A stretch of 64,000 bases of DNA, taken from NCBI RefSeq assembly GCF_004153195.1, contig NZ_SEMC01000005.1:124001-188000 (forward strand). The letters run 5' to 3'. The DNA is from Sporolactobacillus sp. THM19-2. GTDB taxonomy: Bacteria > Bacillota > Bacilli > Bacillales > Sporolactobacillaceae. The position numbers were made by a program, and so were the translations under genes. Positions 45,591 through 54,637 of the stretch are shown here, one piece after another (the first letter of the stretch is position 1; every line of letters starts with the position of its first letter). The notes under the pieces were generated by a model, which did not search any database, was not told the origin of the DNA, and saw nothing but the letters and a program-made list of their open reading frames with translations.

Positions 45591-46657
45591 AAATAAAAAA
45601 AATCATCGCACCGACCATGCAGCAGGCCATAGAAAAAGTTAAACAGGAACTGGGCAGCGACGCGGTTATCTTTCATACAAAAAAAGTTTCAACAGGCCAT
45701 TTTTTTAACCTGTTTAAGAAAGAAAATATTGAAGTGCTGGCAGCAAGTGATCCTGATACGGAATCCGCATTTAAAACTGTTCCGAAATATTCCGATAATA
45801 GAAGAAGGGAAGTGTCGCCACCTCCTGCATTTCATCAGGATGTCAGGGAAGATCCTCTGTTTTCAGGACCTGATTATATTAAGAAAATGAGAAGGCTGAT
45901 CATCGGTCAGGGAATGATTGCCGAGCATGCGGATCAGATACTGAAAATACTTGTAAAAAAGTGGTATCAGAGCAACGAACAGCTTGGACAGGATCAGCTT
46001 AACCGACTGTTTCAGCTGGAATTGGTCAGGTTGCTGAACCCTGAACGTTTTAAACGACCTCAGGTGGCAGATCAGATGATGATGCTGGTCGGCCCGACCG
46101 GTGTCGGAAAAACGACAACCCTTGCCAAACTGGCCGGACAGGCAGCACTTGAAGGCGTGGAGAAAATGGTTTTAATCACGGCCGACACGTTCCGCATTGC
46201 CGCGATTAATCAGTTGAGAACCTATGGAGAAATCATTGATATACCCGTAGAAGTGGCCTACTCTGCAGAAGATTTCCAGACATTAATTGAAAAATATTCG
46301 GATTATGACCGTGTATTCATAGATACTGCCGGTCGTAATTATCAAAATGAAACATACATCCGGGATATTGGTCATCTGATCGATACCCATTCCCGGATCA
46401 GACCGTATCTTGTCCTCTCGGCAACGGCAAAGTACGAAGATATGGATGCACTGATGACTAAATTTAATCCCTTACATGCCGACCGGATGATTATCACAAA
46501 AATTGATGAAACAAAGACTTATGGCGGCATGATCAGCGCCTTGTTAAATCATCCCCGTAAGCATCTGACCTATGTCACAAATGGACAGGAAGTACCTGAG
46601 GACCTGCAGGCCCCGGATATACATACTTTGATCAATCGAATGCTGGGTGATTGTTAA
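45587..46657 (+). CDS. flhF: SRP-type GTPase FlhF
   Basis: 356 residues. Sets flagellar position and number. N-terminal basic B domain (FHTKKVSTGHFFNLFKKENI), a helical N domain, then G1 [16 protein letters not shown] (from about 169), G3 DTAGRNYQNE and G4 TKIDETKTYGG. Third SRP GTPase in the window with FtsY and Ffh. Overlaps flhA by 4 bases and flhG by one. Confidence 0.97.
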   Translation: MKIKKIIAPTMQQAIEKVKQELGSDAVIFHTKKVSTGHFFNLFKKENIEVLAASDPDTESAFKTVPKYSDNRRREVSPPPAFHQDVREDPLFSGPDYIKKMRRLIIGQGMIAEHADQILKILVKKWYQSNEQLGQDQLNRLFQLELVRLLNPERFKRPQVADQMMMLVGPTGVGKTTTLAKLAGQAALEGVEKMVLITADTFRIAAINQLRTYGEIIDIPVEVAYSAEDFQTLIEKYSDYDRVFIDTAGRNYQNETYIRDIGHLIDTHSRIRPYLVLSATAKYEDMDALMTKFNPLHADRMIITKIDETKTYGGMISALLNHPRKHLTYVTNGQEVPEDLQAPDIHTLINRMLGDC

Positions 46658-47547
46658 TGGGAACAGATCAGGCTGAAAAACTGAGACTGCTCATAAGAAA
46701 ATATCGCGAAGATCAGTATCATCATGCGGATGTTATCGCTGTCCTCAGTGGGAAAGGCGGGGTAGGGAAATCGGTTTTCAGTACGAATTTTTCTATCGCC
46801 CTTGGCAGGACGGGGAAAAGAGTCTTGCTTATTGACCTGGACGTCGGGATGGGTAACATTGAACACCTGCTTGGTCACTCCACTTTATCCAGCGTAGCCG
46901 ACTGCATCCGTGACCATCTGGCCCTGCATGACGCCATCTTTCACGGACCCGGCAACCTTTCTTTCATCCCCGGAGGCAACAGTCTTGCCGAATTGTTCCA
47001 AATTGATGAGAGAAACCTGAACATTTTTCTGAAGCAGGTTGATGATCTGAAAAAAAATTATGATTATATTATTCTTGATTTCGGAGCAGGAGTAAATCAA
47101 AATATGCTTCACTTTTTACTTGCTGCAAAACGGATGATCCTGATCACGACTCCGGAACCTCCTGCTCTGGCGGATGCCTACTCCACGTTAAAAATTATAG
47201 GCTTTCATTACCCGGAAATGGACGCGTCGATCGTAATCAACATGGTTGACGATCTGTCGGAGGGAAAAGAAGCATGGAACAGAATTTCTGAAACCGCTGA
47301 CCGTTTTTTACACATGACCATACACTGGCTGACTTCGCTGCATCGGGACCGGGCGGTAATCAGATCGATAAAGGAACAGGTGCCATGCGTTGTTCAATAT
47401 CCCCGCGCCCGGTACAGTATTGAAATGAAACTGCTTGCCGGTGCTTTTCTCACTCAGAAAGAGGGATTTCCGAAAGTCCGGCAGGATACCACTTTCGGAG
47501 AACGTGTCAGAATTCACTTCAGAAGACTGCGAGGTGGAAAGGGATGA
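46657..47547 (+). CDS. flhG: FlhG (YlxH), MinD-like ATPase
   Basis: 296 residues. ParA/MinD family ATPase that stimulates FlhF GTPase and helps C-ring assembly. Deviant Walker A SGKGGVGKSVFSTNFS (about 31-46), LLIDLDVGMGNIEHLLG, and DFGAGVNQN. The N-terminal FlhF-activating peptide (DQAEKLRLLIRKYRED) is present. ATG 46657 shares a base with the flhF stop, with GGGTGA before it; TTG 46651 is less likely. Confidence 0.95.
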   Translation: MGTDQAEKLRLLIRKYREDQYHHADVIAVLSGKGGVGKSVFSTNFSIALGRTGKRVLLIDLDVGMGNIEHLLGHSTLSSVADCIRDHLALHDAIFHGPGNLSFIPGGNSLAELFQIDERNLNIFLKQVDDLKKNYDYIILDFGAGVNQNMLHFLLAAKRMILITTPEPPALADAYSTLKIIGFHYPEMDASIVINMVDDLSEGKEAWNRISETADRFLHMTIHWLTSLHRDRAVIRSIKEQVPCVVQYPRARYSIEMKLLAGAFLTQKEGFPKVRQDTTFGERVRIHFRRLRGGKG

Positions 47548-48611
47548 AACTCGTCCGTGTGATGGTCGTAGATGACTCAGCATTTATGAGACAAACGCTG
47601 AAAATGATGATTGAAGAAGACCCTGTTTTGCAGGTGGTGACAACAGCAAGAGACGGGCGGGATGCTTTGATCAAACTGAAAAAGTATCATCCGGATGTGG
47701 TCACACTGGATATTATCATGAATGGAGAGATGGACGGACTAGAGACGCTTCACCATATCATGAAGCAAGATCCCACTCCTGTGATTATGGTAAGCGGCGC
47801 CTCGGATGAACATGTGAATTATGTCATTGAAGCGATCAGCAGCGGCGCCTTTGATTTTATTAATAAGCCTTCAGGGAAGGCCGACATGGAATCTATTGGA
47901 GCTAAGCTGCAGTTGAAGATCCACCAGGCTGCTTTATCCAGGATCAGTCCTTCTTCTTCCGATCAGCACACCACAAAGTCAGACGATACAAATTTATTTT
48001 TTCCTTCGCCCGGGGGGAATAACCCTCCTTCACTCATTGTGATCTGTACATCGACGGGCGGGCCCAAAGCTCTTCAGACAGTCATACCGGCTTTAAAAAA
48101 AGAACTTTCCGTTCCGATAATTATCATTCAGCATATGCCTCCCCGGTTTACAAAAACGCTGGCCGAACGGCTGAACAGCCTGTCTGATGTGCAGGTGACC
48201 GAAGCTGCTGACGGAGAAATCCTTCAGAATGGCCGGGTTTACATCGCTCCGGGCGGTCATCATTTGATCATTAAAAAAAATCCGGATGCTCTTTGCTTTC
48301 ATTTGCTGGATACGCCGGCCGTTCATGGCGTCAAACCGGCGGCTGATGTAACCCTTGAGTCCCTGACTCATATCCCGGATCTGTCCGTTCTGGTTGCCGT
48401 TCTGACGGGTATGGGTAAAGACGGCGCGAGCGGGATTAGGCAATTGAAAGAGTCAGTTCAACAGGTTTACGTCGTCGCTGAATCTGAAGAGACTTCTGTT
48501 GTTTTTGGAATGCCGAAAGCGGCAATCGGAACCCATCTGGTAGATGAAGTTTGCGGAATTGATCAAGTGGCGGCATCGATATGCCGCCAGTTTGCACTGA
48601 AGGAGGGTTAA
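47544..48611 (+). CDS. cheB: Chemotaxis glutamate methylesterase CheB
   Basis: 355 residues. N-terminal receiver (1-125) and C-terminal methylesterase (about 165-350), which removes methyl groups from chemoreceptors. Catalytic Ser in CTSTGGPKAL, His in IIQHMPPRFT, Asp in GMGKDGASG are all present. In the receiver the phosphoacceptor Asp56 is followed by IIMNGEMDG where the family has x-x-M-P-x-M-D-G: one residue is inserted and the Pro lost. Overlaps flhG by 4 bases. Otherwise intact. Confidence 0.95.
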   Translation: MKLVRVMVVDDSAFMRQTLKMMIEEDPVLQVVTTARDGRDALIKLKKYHPDVVTLDIIMNGEMDGLETLHHIMKQDPTPVIMVSGASDEHVNYVIEAISSGAFDFINKPSGKADMESIGAKLQLKIHQAALSRISPSSSDQHTTKSDDTNLFFPSPGGNNPPSLIVICTSTGGPKALQTVIPALKKELSVPIIIIQHMPPRFTKTLAERLNSLSDVQVTEAADGEILQNGRVYIAPGGHHLIIKKNPDALCFHLLDTPAVHGVKPAADVTLESLTHIPDLSVLVAVLTGMGKDGASGIRQLKESVQQVYVVAESEETSVVFGMPKAAIGTHLVDEVCGIDQVAASICRQFALKEG

Positions 48612-48616
48612 GGGTT

Positions 48617-50689
48617 ATGGATATGAATCAATATTTAGGCATTTTTGTTGATGAAGCCAGGGAACATCTTCAGAACCTGAATGATAAATTGATGGAACTG
48701 GAAGATCAGCCCCGGGATCCGGAACTGATCAGCAGTATTTTCAGGTCAGCTCATACACTGAAGGGCAGTTCGGGACAAATGGGTTTTGGAAATATGATGA
48801 AGCTGACACATACAATGGAAAATGTGTTTGATGCATTGCGTCATCAGAAAATTACTGTCTCTTCAGATATGATTGACAGACTCTTTGAAGCCCTGGACAC
48901 GCTGGAATCCATGGTTGATTCTGTCGAGCAGGGGGAAAGCGATGAGCAGGATATAAACGGCGTTCTTGCTAAACTGCAGGATCTGGTTCAGGCAGATCCG
49001 GCTCCGGTTTCAGCAGGCAATGGACGTCAGGATCATATGGATCAATCTGCCGGCCACTCCCTGCCGAAAATAAATTTTTCAGATTATGACAAGACTGTGA
49101 TTACCCAGGCAAAGGATCAGAATATGCAGACATTCGTCATTGAGATCACGCTGCGAAACGACTGTGTACTCAAAGCTGCCAGAGCGCTGATGGTATCCAA
49201 TGCACTTGAAGAGGCAGGGCATATCATTAAATCTGAGCCATCAACAGAGGACATAGAAAAAGAAGCATTTGACAGACAGTTTACATATGTTTATGTCAGC
49301 AATATGAGTGCTGAGTCCATTCATAAAAAGGTTATGAACATCTCAGAAATTGAACGTGCGGATATTGTTCCTGTTTCAGACCGTTCATTAGAGTCAGAGT
49401 CCGGGGAGGAAAAAGCAGATCAATCTGCAAAACCTGCTCAGGCGAAAAAAAGGGCATCAAACAACCGCGTGCAGGGTTATCGACAGGTAAAACCGGTTGC
49501 AAAAACAATTCGCGTAAATTTAGAGCGCCTGGATCATTTACTGAATTTATTTGAAGAAATGGTTATTGATCGAAGCCGGCTGGAAAGAATAGCGGCATCA
49601 ATGAACGATCCGGAACTTCAGGAATCTGTGCGTACGATTAAAACGGTCTCGGATCAAATGCAGGAAACGATTCTGAATCTCAGAATGGAACCGGTCGAAC
49701 AGGTATTTAATCGTTTCCCGCGGATGGTGCGCAGCCTGGCAAAGGAGCTGAATAAAAAAGTTCATCTCGTCATCAGCGGATCTGAAACGGAACTGGACAG
49801 AACGATGATCGATGAACTTGGGGATCCTCTGATGCATATGATCAGAAATTCCATGGATCATGGTATTGAACATCCGGACGAGCGCGCCGGAAAGGGCAAG
49901 AATCCTGAAGGGACACTGTCACTCCGGGCTTATCACAGCGGGAATCACGTTTTCATAGAAATAGAGGACGATGGCGCAGGAATCAACAGAGAGCAGGTTC
50001 TTAAAAAAGCTCTTCAGAAGAAACTGATTTCTGAAGAAGTCCAGGCATCAATGACTGATAAAGATGTTTATCATCTCCTGTTTGAATCAGGTTTCAGCAC
50101 TTCCGAAAAAATCTCCGACATTTCGGGAAGAGGTGTCGGACTTGATGTTGTCGAAAGCAAGATTCAGTCAATGAGCGGTTCCGTTCAGGTCGAATCCACT
50201 GAAGGGGCGGGTACTAAATTTACAGTCAGACTGCCGCTTACCCTTTCGATAATCAGTGCCATGCTTGTCCAATGCGGAAGTGAAGTTTATGCTATCCCCA
50301 TGACTTCAATTAAAGAGACGGCGCTGAGCCGTCTGGTGAAGCTGCAGACAATCAGGAATACGCAGGTGATGTCCTATCAAAATCATGTCATGCCGGTGAT
50401 CGATCTTTCCAGTTATCTCGACATACCGGATCCCCCTGAAATGCGGCAGAACAGCTCTGGATCAATCATTGTTGTTCATCACGGAAAGAAAATGGCGGGA
50501 CTTGCTGTTGAAAAAATACTGGGTTATCAGGATATCGTGATTAAACCGCTTGGAAAATACCTGGAAAATGTTAAAGGATTCTCTGGTGCAACCATTCTTG
50601 GAGATGGGAAAGTGTCGCTCATTCTTGATTGCCAGGTCATCATTGAGGGACAGCAGAAACAAACAAAATGTCTGAGGAGGGTTGACTGA
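48617..50689 (+). CDS. cheA: Chemotaxis histidine kinase CheA
   Basis: 690 residues. P1 phosphotransfer domain with His46 in FRSAHTLKGSSGQ; P2 (about 160-265) binding CheY/CheB; P3 dimerisation (IRVNLERLDHLLNLFEEMVI); P4 ATPase with N box DPLMHMIRNSMDHGIE, G1 EIEDDGAGI, G2 SGRGVGLDVV; P5 CheW-like C-terminus. ATG 48617 comes 9 bases after AAGGAGGG; the frame is open from 48581 inside cheB. Confidence 0.97.
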   Translation: MDMNQYLGIFVDEAREHLQNLNDKLMELEDQPRDPELISSIFRSAHTLKGSSGQMGFGNMMKLTHTMENVFDALRHQKITVSSDMIDRLFEALDTLESMVDSVEQGESDEQDINGVLAKLQDLVQADPAPVSAGNGRQDHMDQSAGHSLPKINFSDYDKTVITQAKDQNMQTFVIEITLRNDCVLKAARALMVSNALEEAGHIIKSEPSTEDIEKEAFDRQFTYVYVSNMSAESIHKKVMNISEIERADIVPVSDRSLESESGEEKADQSAKPAQAKKRASNNRVQGYRQVKPVAKTIRVNLERLDHLLNLFEEMVIDRSRLERIAASMNDPELQESVRTIKTVSDQMQETILNLRMEPVEQVFNRFPRMVRSLAKELNKKVHLVISGSETELDRTMIDELGDPLMHMIRNSMDHGIEHPDERAGKGKNPEGTLSLRAYHSGNHVFIEIEDDGAGINREQVLKKALQKKLISEEVQASMTDKDVYHLLFESGFSTSEKISDISGRGVGLDVVESKIQSMSGSVQVESTEGAGTKFTVRLPLTLSIISAMLVQCGSEVYAIPMTSIKETALSRLVKLQTIRNTQVMSYQNHVMPVIDLSSYLDIPDPPEMRQNSSGSIIVVHHGKKMAGLAVEKILGYQDIVIKPLGKYLENVKGFSGATILGDGKVSLILDCQVIIEGQQKQTKCLRRVD

Positions 50690-51159
50690 TGGCAACAGGC
50701 GAAGAAATGACGAAGGTTGTTCTTTTTGATTTAGATCATGAAACATACGGTGTCCCTGTAGAACAGGTGCTGTCCATTGAACCGTTTCAGACGGTCACAC
50801 GCGTCCCGCACGCCGCAGATTTTGTCAGCGGAGTGATGAACCTTCGCGGTGCCATTATACCTGTTATCGATATACGCAGAAGATTGAACATGGGCCATGC
50901 CGCTGTAACAAAAGAAAGCCGTGTCATTGTTGTTGAAGAAGGAGACGTTCAGGCTGGTCTCCTTGTTGATATGGCAAGGGAAGTTGCGGATATTCCGGCA
51001 GGCGGTATTGAGAAGACACCGGACATCGTTGGCGGACCTGAGGCGCGTTTTATCAGCGGTGTCGCAAAAATCAGTCAGGACCGGCTGCTCGTTCTGTTAA
51101 ATCTGGAACAGGTTCTAAATGACAGGGAAATTGAGGATTTGAAAAATATTGAAAGGTAG
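50689..51159 (+). CDS. cheW: Chemotaxis coupling protein CheW
   Basis: 156 residues. Links receptors to CheA. SH3-like fold with EQVLSIEPFQTVTRVPHA, VSGVMNLRGAIIPVIDIRRR and the closing ISQDRLLVLLNLEQVL. It begins on the last base of the cheA stop (TGATG), so translation is coupled. Confidence 0.96.
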   Translation: MATGEEMTKVVLFDLDHETYGVPVEQVLSIEPFQTVTRVPHAADFVSGVMNLRGAIIPVIDIRRRLNMGHAAVTKESRVIVVEEGDVQAGLLVDMAREVADIPAGGIEKTPDIVGGPEARFISGVAKISQDRLLVLLNLEQVLNDREIEDLKNIER

Positions 51160-51165
51160 TTCCGA

Positions 51166-51783
51166 ATGATGTACCGATTAACCGATTTGCAGTCGGAGCA
51201 TCTGGATCTGCTGAAAGAAGCAGGCAATGTCGGTGCTGCACATGCTGCGACATCCCTGTCTGTTCTGCTGAACCGGCGGATTAATATGAATGTTCCTTCT
51301 GTTCAGGTCATTCCGCTAAATGAAATCACCTGTAAAGAGACGGAAAAATATGTCGCTGCAACCCTTATCAATATTAATGGAGATCTGAAAGGCTGCTTCT
51401 TCATGATCGTCGAAGTGGATTCGGCAAATCAGTTAATCCAGTCATTTCTGCCCGGGGGATCTGTGACCGATGAGGACATAGGCAAATCGGCATTCTGTGA
51501 GCTGAGCAACATTCTTTGTGGTTCCTATTTAACCGCACTCTCTTCGTTTCTTCAAATCCGAATGACCCAGTCACCTCCGGCTTTGGCAGTGGATATGGCG
51601 GGCGCTATTCTGGGTGAAGGGATGATTGAGCTGTCCCGCTGTGATGATTATGTACTCCTGATCGATACTGTATTAGTTGATGGCAGCAGGCAAAAAAATC
51701 TGGAGGGAGAATTCCTTTTTCTCCCCTTTCCCGATTCGGTAGATCGGCTCTTTACGTTGACAGAAGGGAAGTTTTTCAGGTGA
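51166..51783 (+). CDS. cheC: CheY-P phosphatase CheC
   Basis: 205 residues. Two phosphatase centres of E-x2-N type: LKEAGNVGAAHA and FCELSNILCGSY, both intact, each followed by the distal Pro. It dephosphorylates CheY-P and is stimulated by CheD in the adaptation loop typical of Bacillus. It starts at ATG 51166 (51169 possible) after AAAGG. Overlaps cheD by 4 bases. Confidence 0.96.
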   Translation: MMYRLTDLQSEHLDLLKEAGNVGAAHAATSLSVLLNRRINMNVPSVQVIPLNEITCKETEKYVAATLININGDLKGCFFMIVEVDSANQLIQSFLPGGSVTDEDIGKSAFCELSNILCGSYLTALSSFLQIRMTQSPPALAVDMAGAILGEGMIELSRCDDYVLLIDTVLVDGSRQKNLEGEFLFLPFPDSVDRLFTLTEGKFFR

Positions 51784-52262
51784 CTTTCGTAGGTATGTCG
51801 GAAATCAGGTACGTAAGGAAACCTGAAAAGATGAAAACGATGGGCCTGGGTTCCTGTGTCGGGGTCGTTGTTTATCATCAGTCATCTGGAATTGCAGGTA
51901 TGGCTCATATTATGCTTCCCGATTCCGCTCTGTCCCGGGTCAGGCCTTTTTCACCGGGAAAGTATGCAGATACTGCAGTTCCCGAATTAATTCATGTCCT
52001 GTCAGATCTCCATGGTCTCCCGCTTAACGGGTTGAAAGCCAAAATGGCGGGAGGGGCGGAAATGTTCAAATCGTTCTCGAATGCTCAAGCAGGCAGTATC
52101 GGGAAAAGGAATGTTGATGCCGTCCACAGACAGCTGAACCAGTTTGGCATTCCCGTCGTAGCCGAAGATACGGGGGACAGCTATGGGCGGACCATTGAGT
52201 TTGACCCGGAGTCCGGTACCTTGATGATTCAGACCATACTTCATGGCAAACTGCTCATTTAG
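51780..52262 (+). CDS. cheD: Chemoreceptor glutamine deamidase CheD
   Basis: 160 residues. Deamidates receptor Gln and binds CheC. The catalytic Cys is in MGLGSCVGVV and His in GMAHIMLP; further conserved AKMAGGAEMF. GTG 51780 overlaps the cheC stop (GTGA). Together with CheC it indicates the Bacillus-type, CheZ-less chemotaxis system. Confidence 0.96.
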   Translation: MTFVGMSEIRYVRKPEKMKTMGLGSCVGVVVYHQSSGIAGMAHIMLPDSALSRVRPFSPGKYADTAVPELIHVLSDLHGLPLNGLKAKMAGGAEMFKSFSNAQAGSIGKRNVDAVHRQLNQFGIPVVAEDTGDSYGRTIEFDPESGTLMIQTILHGKLLI

Positions 52263-52285
52263 TCAGCATAACGGGAGGAATACAT

Positions 52286-53056
52286 ATGGCAAAATCAGAA
52301 TCACAAGAGCAGGAGTACTGGAGACTCTGGACTCAGTCCCATACTGAGGATGCAGCTAATGCCCTGATCCAGATGTATATGCCTCTTGTGCAGTATCATG
52401 TCCGGCGGATCAGTGCCAGTTTACCTAAAAATATTGATCGCGGGGAATTAAAAAGTTATGGTCTGCTCGGGCTTTATGATGCTTTGAAGAAGTTTGACCG
52501 TCATCGGGATCTGAAGTTTGATACTTACGCTTCTTTTCGCATCAGGGGAGCCATTCTTGATGGTTTGCGCAAAGAGGATTGGATGCCGCGATCCGTTCGT
52601 GAAAAAAGTAAGAGGATCGAACGGGCTGCTGAGCAAATAGAGCAGGAAAAGAAACGTTCCGCCTCTCTTGAGGAAGTAGCCGAAGCCTGCGGCATGACTG
52701 ATCAGGAAGTGTCTCAGATCATTTCAGAAGGACTGTTCTCAAATCTTTTATCGCTGGACGATGTTTTTCCGGCAGGAAGTTCTGATCATGCACCTGCCAC
52801 ATTCGAGGACACGGCTGCCGTATTACCGGATCAGCACGTACTTGATGAAGAAAACAAACAGAGGCTGGCCGAAGAAATAGACAAATTAAATGAGAAAGAA
52901 AGACTGGTCGTCTCATTATTCTATTATGACGGACTGACCTTAACGGAAATCGGCAAGGTATTAAGTCTGTCAACATCCCGGATTTCTCAGATTCACAGCA
53001 AAGCACTGTTTAAACTGCGGCAGTTTCTTGTGACAAAAGAAAATGAACGGTTATAA
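52286..53056 (+). CDS. sigD: RNA polymerase sigma factor SigD (FliA type)
   Basis: 256 residues. Directs late flagellar, autolysin and chemoreceptor genes. Region 2 includes YGLLGLYDALKKFD and FRIRGAILDGLRKEDWMPRS, region 3 is AEQIEQEKKRSASLEEVAEA, and region 4 LTLTEIGKVLSLSTSRISQI. ATG 52286 follows CGGGAGGAA. No SigD promoter precedes it here; as the penultimate fla/che gene it depends on full-length operon transcription, which in B. subtilis creates the motile/non-motile cell split. Confidence 0.97.
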   Translation: MAKSESQEQEYWRLWTQSHTEDAANALIQMYMPLVQYHVRRISASLPKNIDRGELKSYGLLGLYDALKKFDRHRDLKFDTYASFRIRGAILDGLRKEDWMPRSVREKSKRIERAAEQIEQEKKRSASLEEVAEACGMTDQEVSQIISEGLFSNLLSLDDVFPAGSSDHAPATFEDTAAVLPDQHVLDEENKQRLAEEIDKLNEKERLVVSLFYYDGLTLTEIGKVLSLSTSRISQIHSKALFKLRQFLVTKENERL

Positions 53057-53070
53057 AGGAGAGAAAATGG

Positions 53071-53649
53071 ATGATTGCCTTCTGGACGGCTTTGAACTTT
53101 GTACTCATCTTGCTGGCGTTTTATCTGATCGTACTTCTATATCAAAAAATTCGTCTGCTTCATGAAAGGGATCCGCGGAAATTTGCAGATGACCTGCAAC
53201 GTGCCTTTGATACTCACCTGAAAGAGATGAGAGAAGAAAATGACCGCCTGATTCGTGAACTGGCTCATTATCAGCAGACTGAGACAGACGGGCGAGCGCA
53301 TGAAGTCGATCCGACTGATTCGGGTACGCTTAAGTCGGATTCCTCTGCCGACGCTGCCGTTGTGGAAAACAGCAAAGCCTTTCGTCAGGTACTCAGTCAG
53401 TCGCTCGACGCTAACACGGACGGAGGAGCACCTGGTCCGGTGGATTCTCCGGCAGAGCCCGGCAAACCTCAGGAAGAATGGACACCACCGGTAGAAGGTA
53501 TAAAGGATAAATGGGAACAGTCAGTCTATATTCGCGCCTTAAAACTGAAGCAGGAAGGAAAGACCAATGCTGAAATAGCCAAAAGGCTGAACCGCGGAGA
53601 AGCAGAAGTAGAACTGCTGTTAAAATTCCGCGAAAACAGGCATACCTGA
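53071..53649 (+). CDS. swrB: SwrB-like swarming/flagellar assembly protein
   Basis: 192 residues. N-terminal membrane helix (3-24), charged coiled coil (30-75), low-complexity Asp/Ser/Pro-rich linker, and a C-terminal helix-turn-helix-like segment (ALKLKQEGKTNAEIAKRLNR). In B. subtilis SwrB promotes activation of the flagellar type III system. Identification is by position after sigD and architecture. Last gene of the fla/che operon; a clear terminator is not seen before the rpsB promoter. Confidence 0.85.
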   Translation: MIAFWTALNFVLILLAFYLIVLLYQKIRLLHERDPRKFADDLQRAFDTHLKEMREENDRLIRELAHYQQTETDGRAHEVDPTDSGTLKSDSSADAAVVENSKAFRQVLSQSLDANTDGGAPGPVDSPAEPGKPQEEWTPPVEGIKDKWEQSVYIRALKLKQEGKTNAEIAKRLNRGEAEVELLLKFRENRHT

Positions 53650-53651
53650 AC

Positions 53652-53680
53652 TTGTCACTGCACCTGCTTTGTGGTATATT
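53652..53680 (+). promoter_or_regulatory. Strong sigma-A promoter of rpsB-tsf
   Basis: TTGTCA (53652-53657), 17 bases, extended -10 TGGTATATT (53672-53680). It overlaps the swrB stop region. The start is predicted near 53687. Confidence 0.8.
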
Positions 53681-53686
53681 AACATT

Positions 53687-53791
53687 TGGTGTCAATCACA
53701 CACGGCGGCTGATCCGTACGAGGGTGCTGAGTACTCAGTTTCGTACGAATAAGAGGCTGTCGGCGGAATAAAACCAACAGGAGGAATTTGC
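53687..53791 (+). promoter_or_regulatory. Structured rpsB leader RNA
   Basis: CGTACGA (53715-53721) pairs with TCGTACG (53741-53747) around the palindrome CTGAGTACTCAG (53727-53738). The flanks carry GGCGGCTG (53704) and GGCTGTCGGCGG (53755). The position suggests S2 autoregulation, which is inferred. Confidence 0.55.
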
Positions 53792-54550
53792 ATGTCAGTT
53801 ATTACTATGAAGCAGCTTCTGGAATCCGGTGTTCATTTCGGACATCAGACCCGTCGCTGGAATCCAAAAATGAAACCCTATATCTTTACGGAGAGAAACG
53901 GTATTTACATCATCGATCTCCAGAAAACGGTGAAAAAAGTCGAAGAAGCCTACCAGTATGTCAGAGACATTGCTGCTGAAGGTGGAAAAATTCTGTTTGT
54001 AGGAACGAAGAAGCAGGCACAGGATTCTGTTAAAGCTGAAGCTGAACGTTCAGGACAGTTTTATGTCAATCAGCGCTGGCTTGGCGGAACGCTGACCAAT
54101 TTTGAAACCATACGTAAGAGAATCAAACATTTGAAAGACCTTGAAAAGATGCAGGAAGACGGGACCTTTGATGTTTTGCCGAAAAAGGAAGTTGTCGGCC
54201 TGAAGAAGGAAATGGCGAAACTGGAGAAATTTCTTGGTGGCATCAAAGACATGGAAAGCCTGCCTCAGGCTCTGTTTGTTATTGATCCACGTAAAGAAAG
54301 AATTGCTATTGCTGAAGCACGTAAACTTCATATCCCGATTATCGCTATCGTAGATACAAACTGCGATCCTGATGAAATAGATGTCATTATTCCGGGAAAT
54401 GATGATGCCATTCGCGCTGTAAAGCTTTTGACCGGAAAAATGGCAGATGCCGTTCTGGAAGCGAATCAGGGAGAAGAAAACAGCGACGCCGCAGAAGAAA
54501 CGGCTGAAACGAAGAATTCAGCAAACGAAGAACCCGTTAAAGCTGAATAA
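53792..54550 (+). CDS. rpsB: 30S ribosomal protein S2
   Basis: 252 residues. [20 protein letters not shown] is the S2 signature, with further [20 protein letters not shown] and [20 protein letters not shown]. The C-terminus is an acidic Glu/Ala tail. It joins the 30S last and is needed for initiation. ATG 53792 follows CAGGAGGA (53779-53786). Transcribed with tsf. Confidence 0.98.
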   Translation: MSVITMKQLLESGVHFGHQTRRWNPKMKPYIFTERNGIYIIDLQKTVKKVEEAYQYVRDIAAEGGKILFVGTKKQAQDSVKAEAERSGQFYVNQRWLGGTLTNFETIRKRIKHLKDLEKMQEDGTFDVLPKKEVVGLKKEMAKLEKFLGGIKDMESLPQALFVIDPRKERIAIAEARKLHIPIIAIVDTNCDPDEIDVIIPGNDDAIRAVKLLTGKMADAVLEANQGEENSDAAEETAETKNSANEEPVKAE

Positions 54551-54571
54551 ACATTTGATTCTTTTTACAGG

Positions 54572-54606
54572 GTGATAAGGGGAAAATGCCCTTTATCACT
54601 CTTTTC
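54572..54606 (+). terminator. Hairpin between rpsB and tsf (attenuator)
   Basis: GTGATAAGGG (54572-54581) with CCCTTTATCAC (54589-54599, one bulged T), then TCTTTTC. Partial termination here would lower tsf relative to rpsB. Confidence 0.55.
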
Positions 54607-54637
54607 ACGAAAAAAACAGATGTCAGGAGGATGTGTA

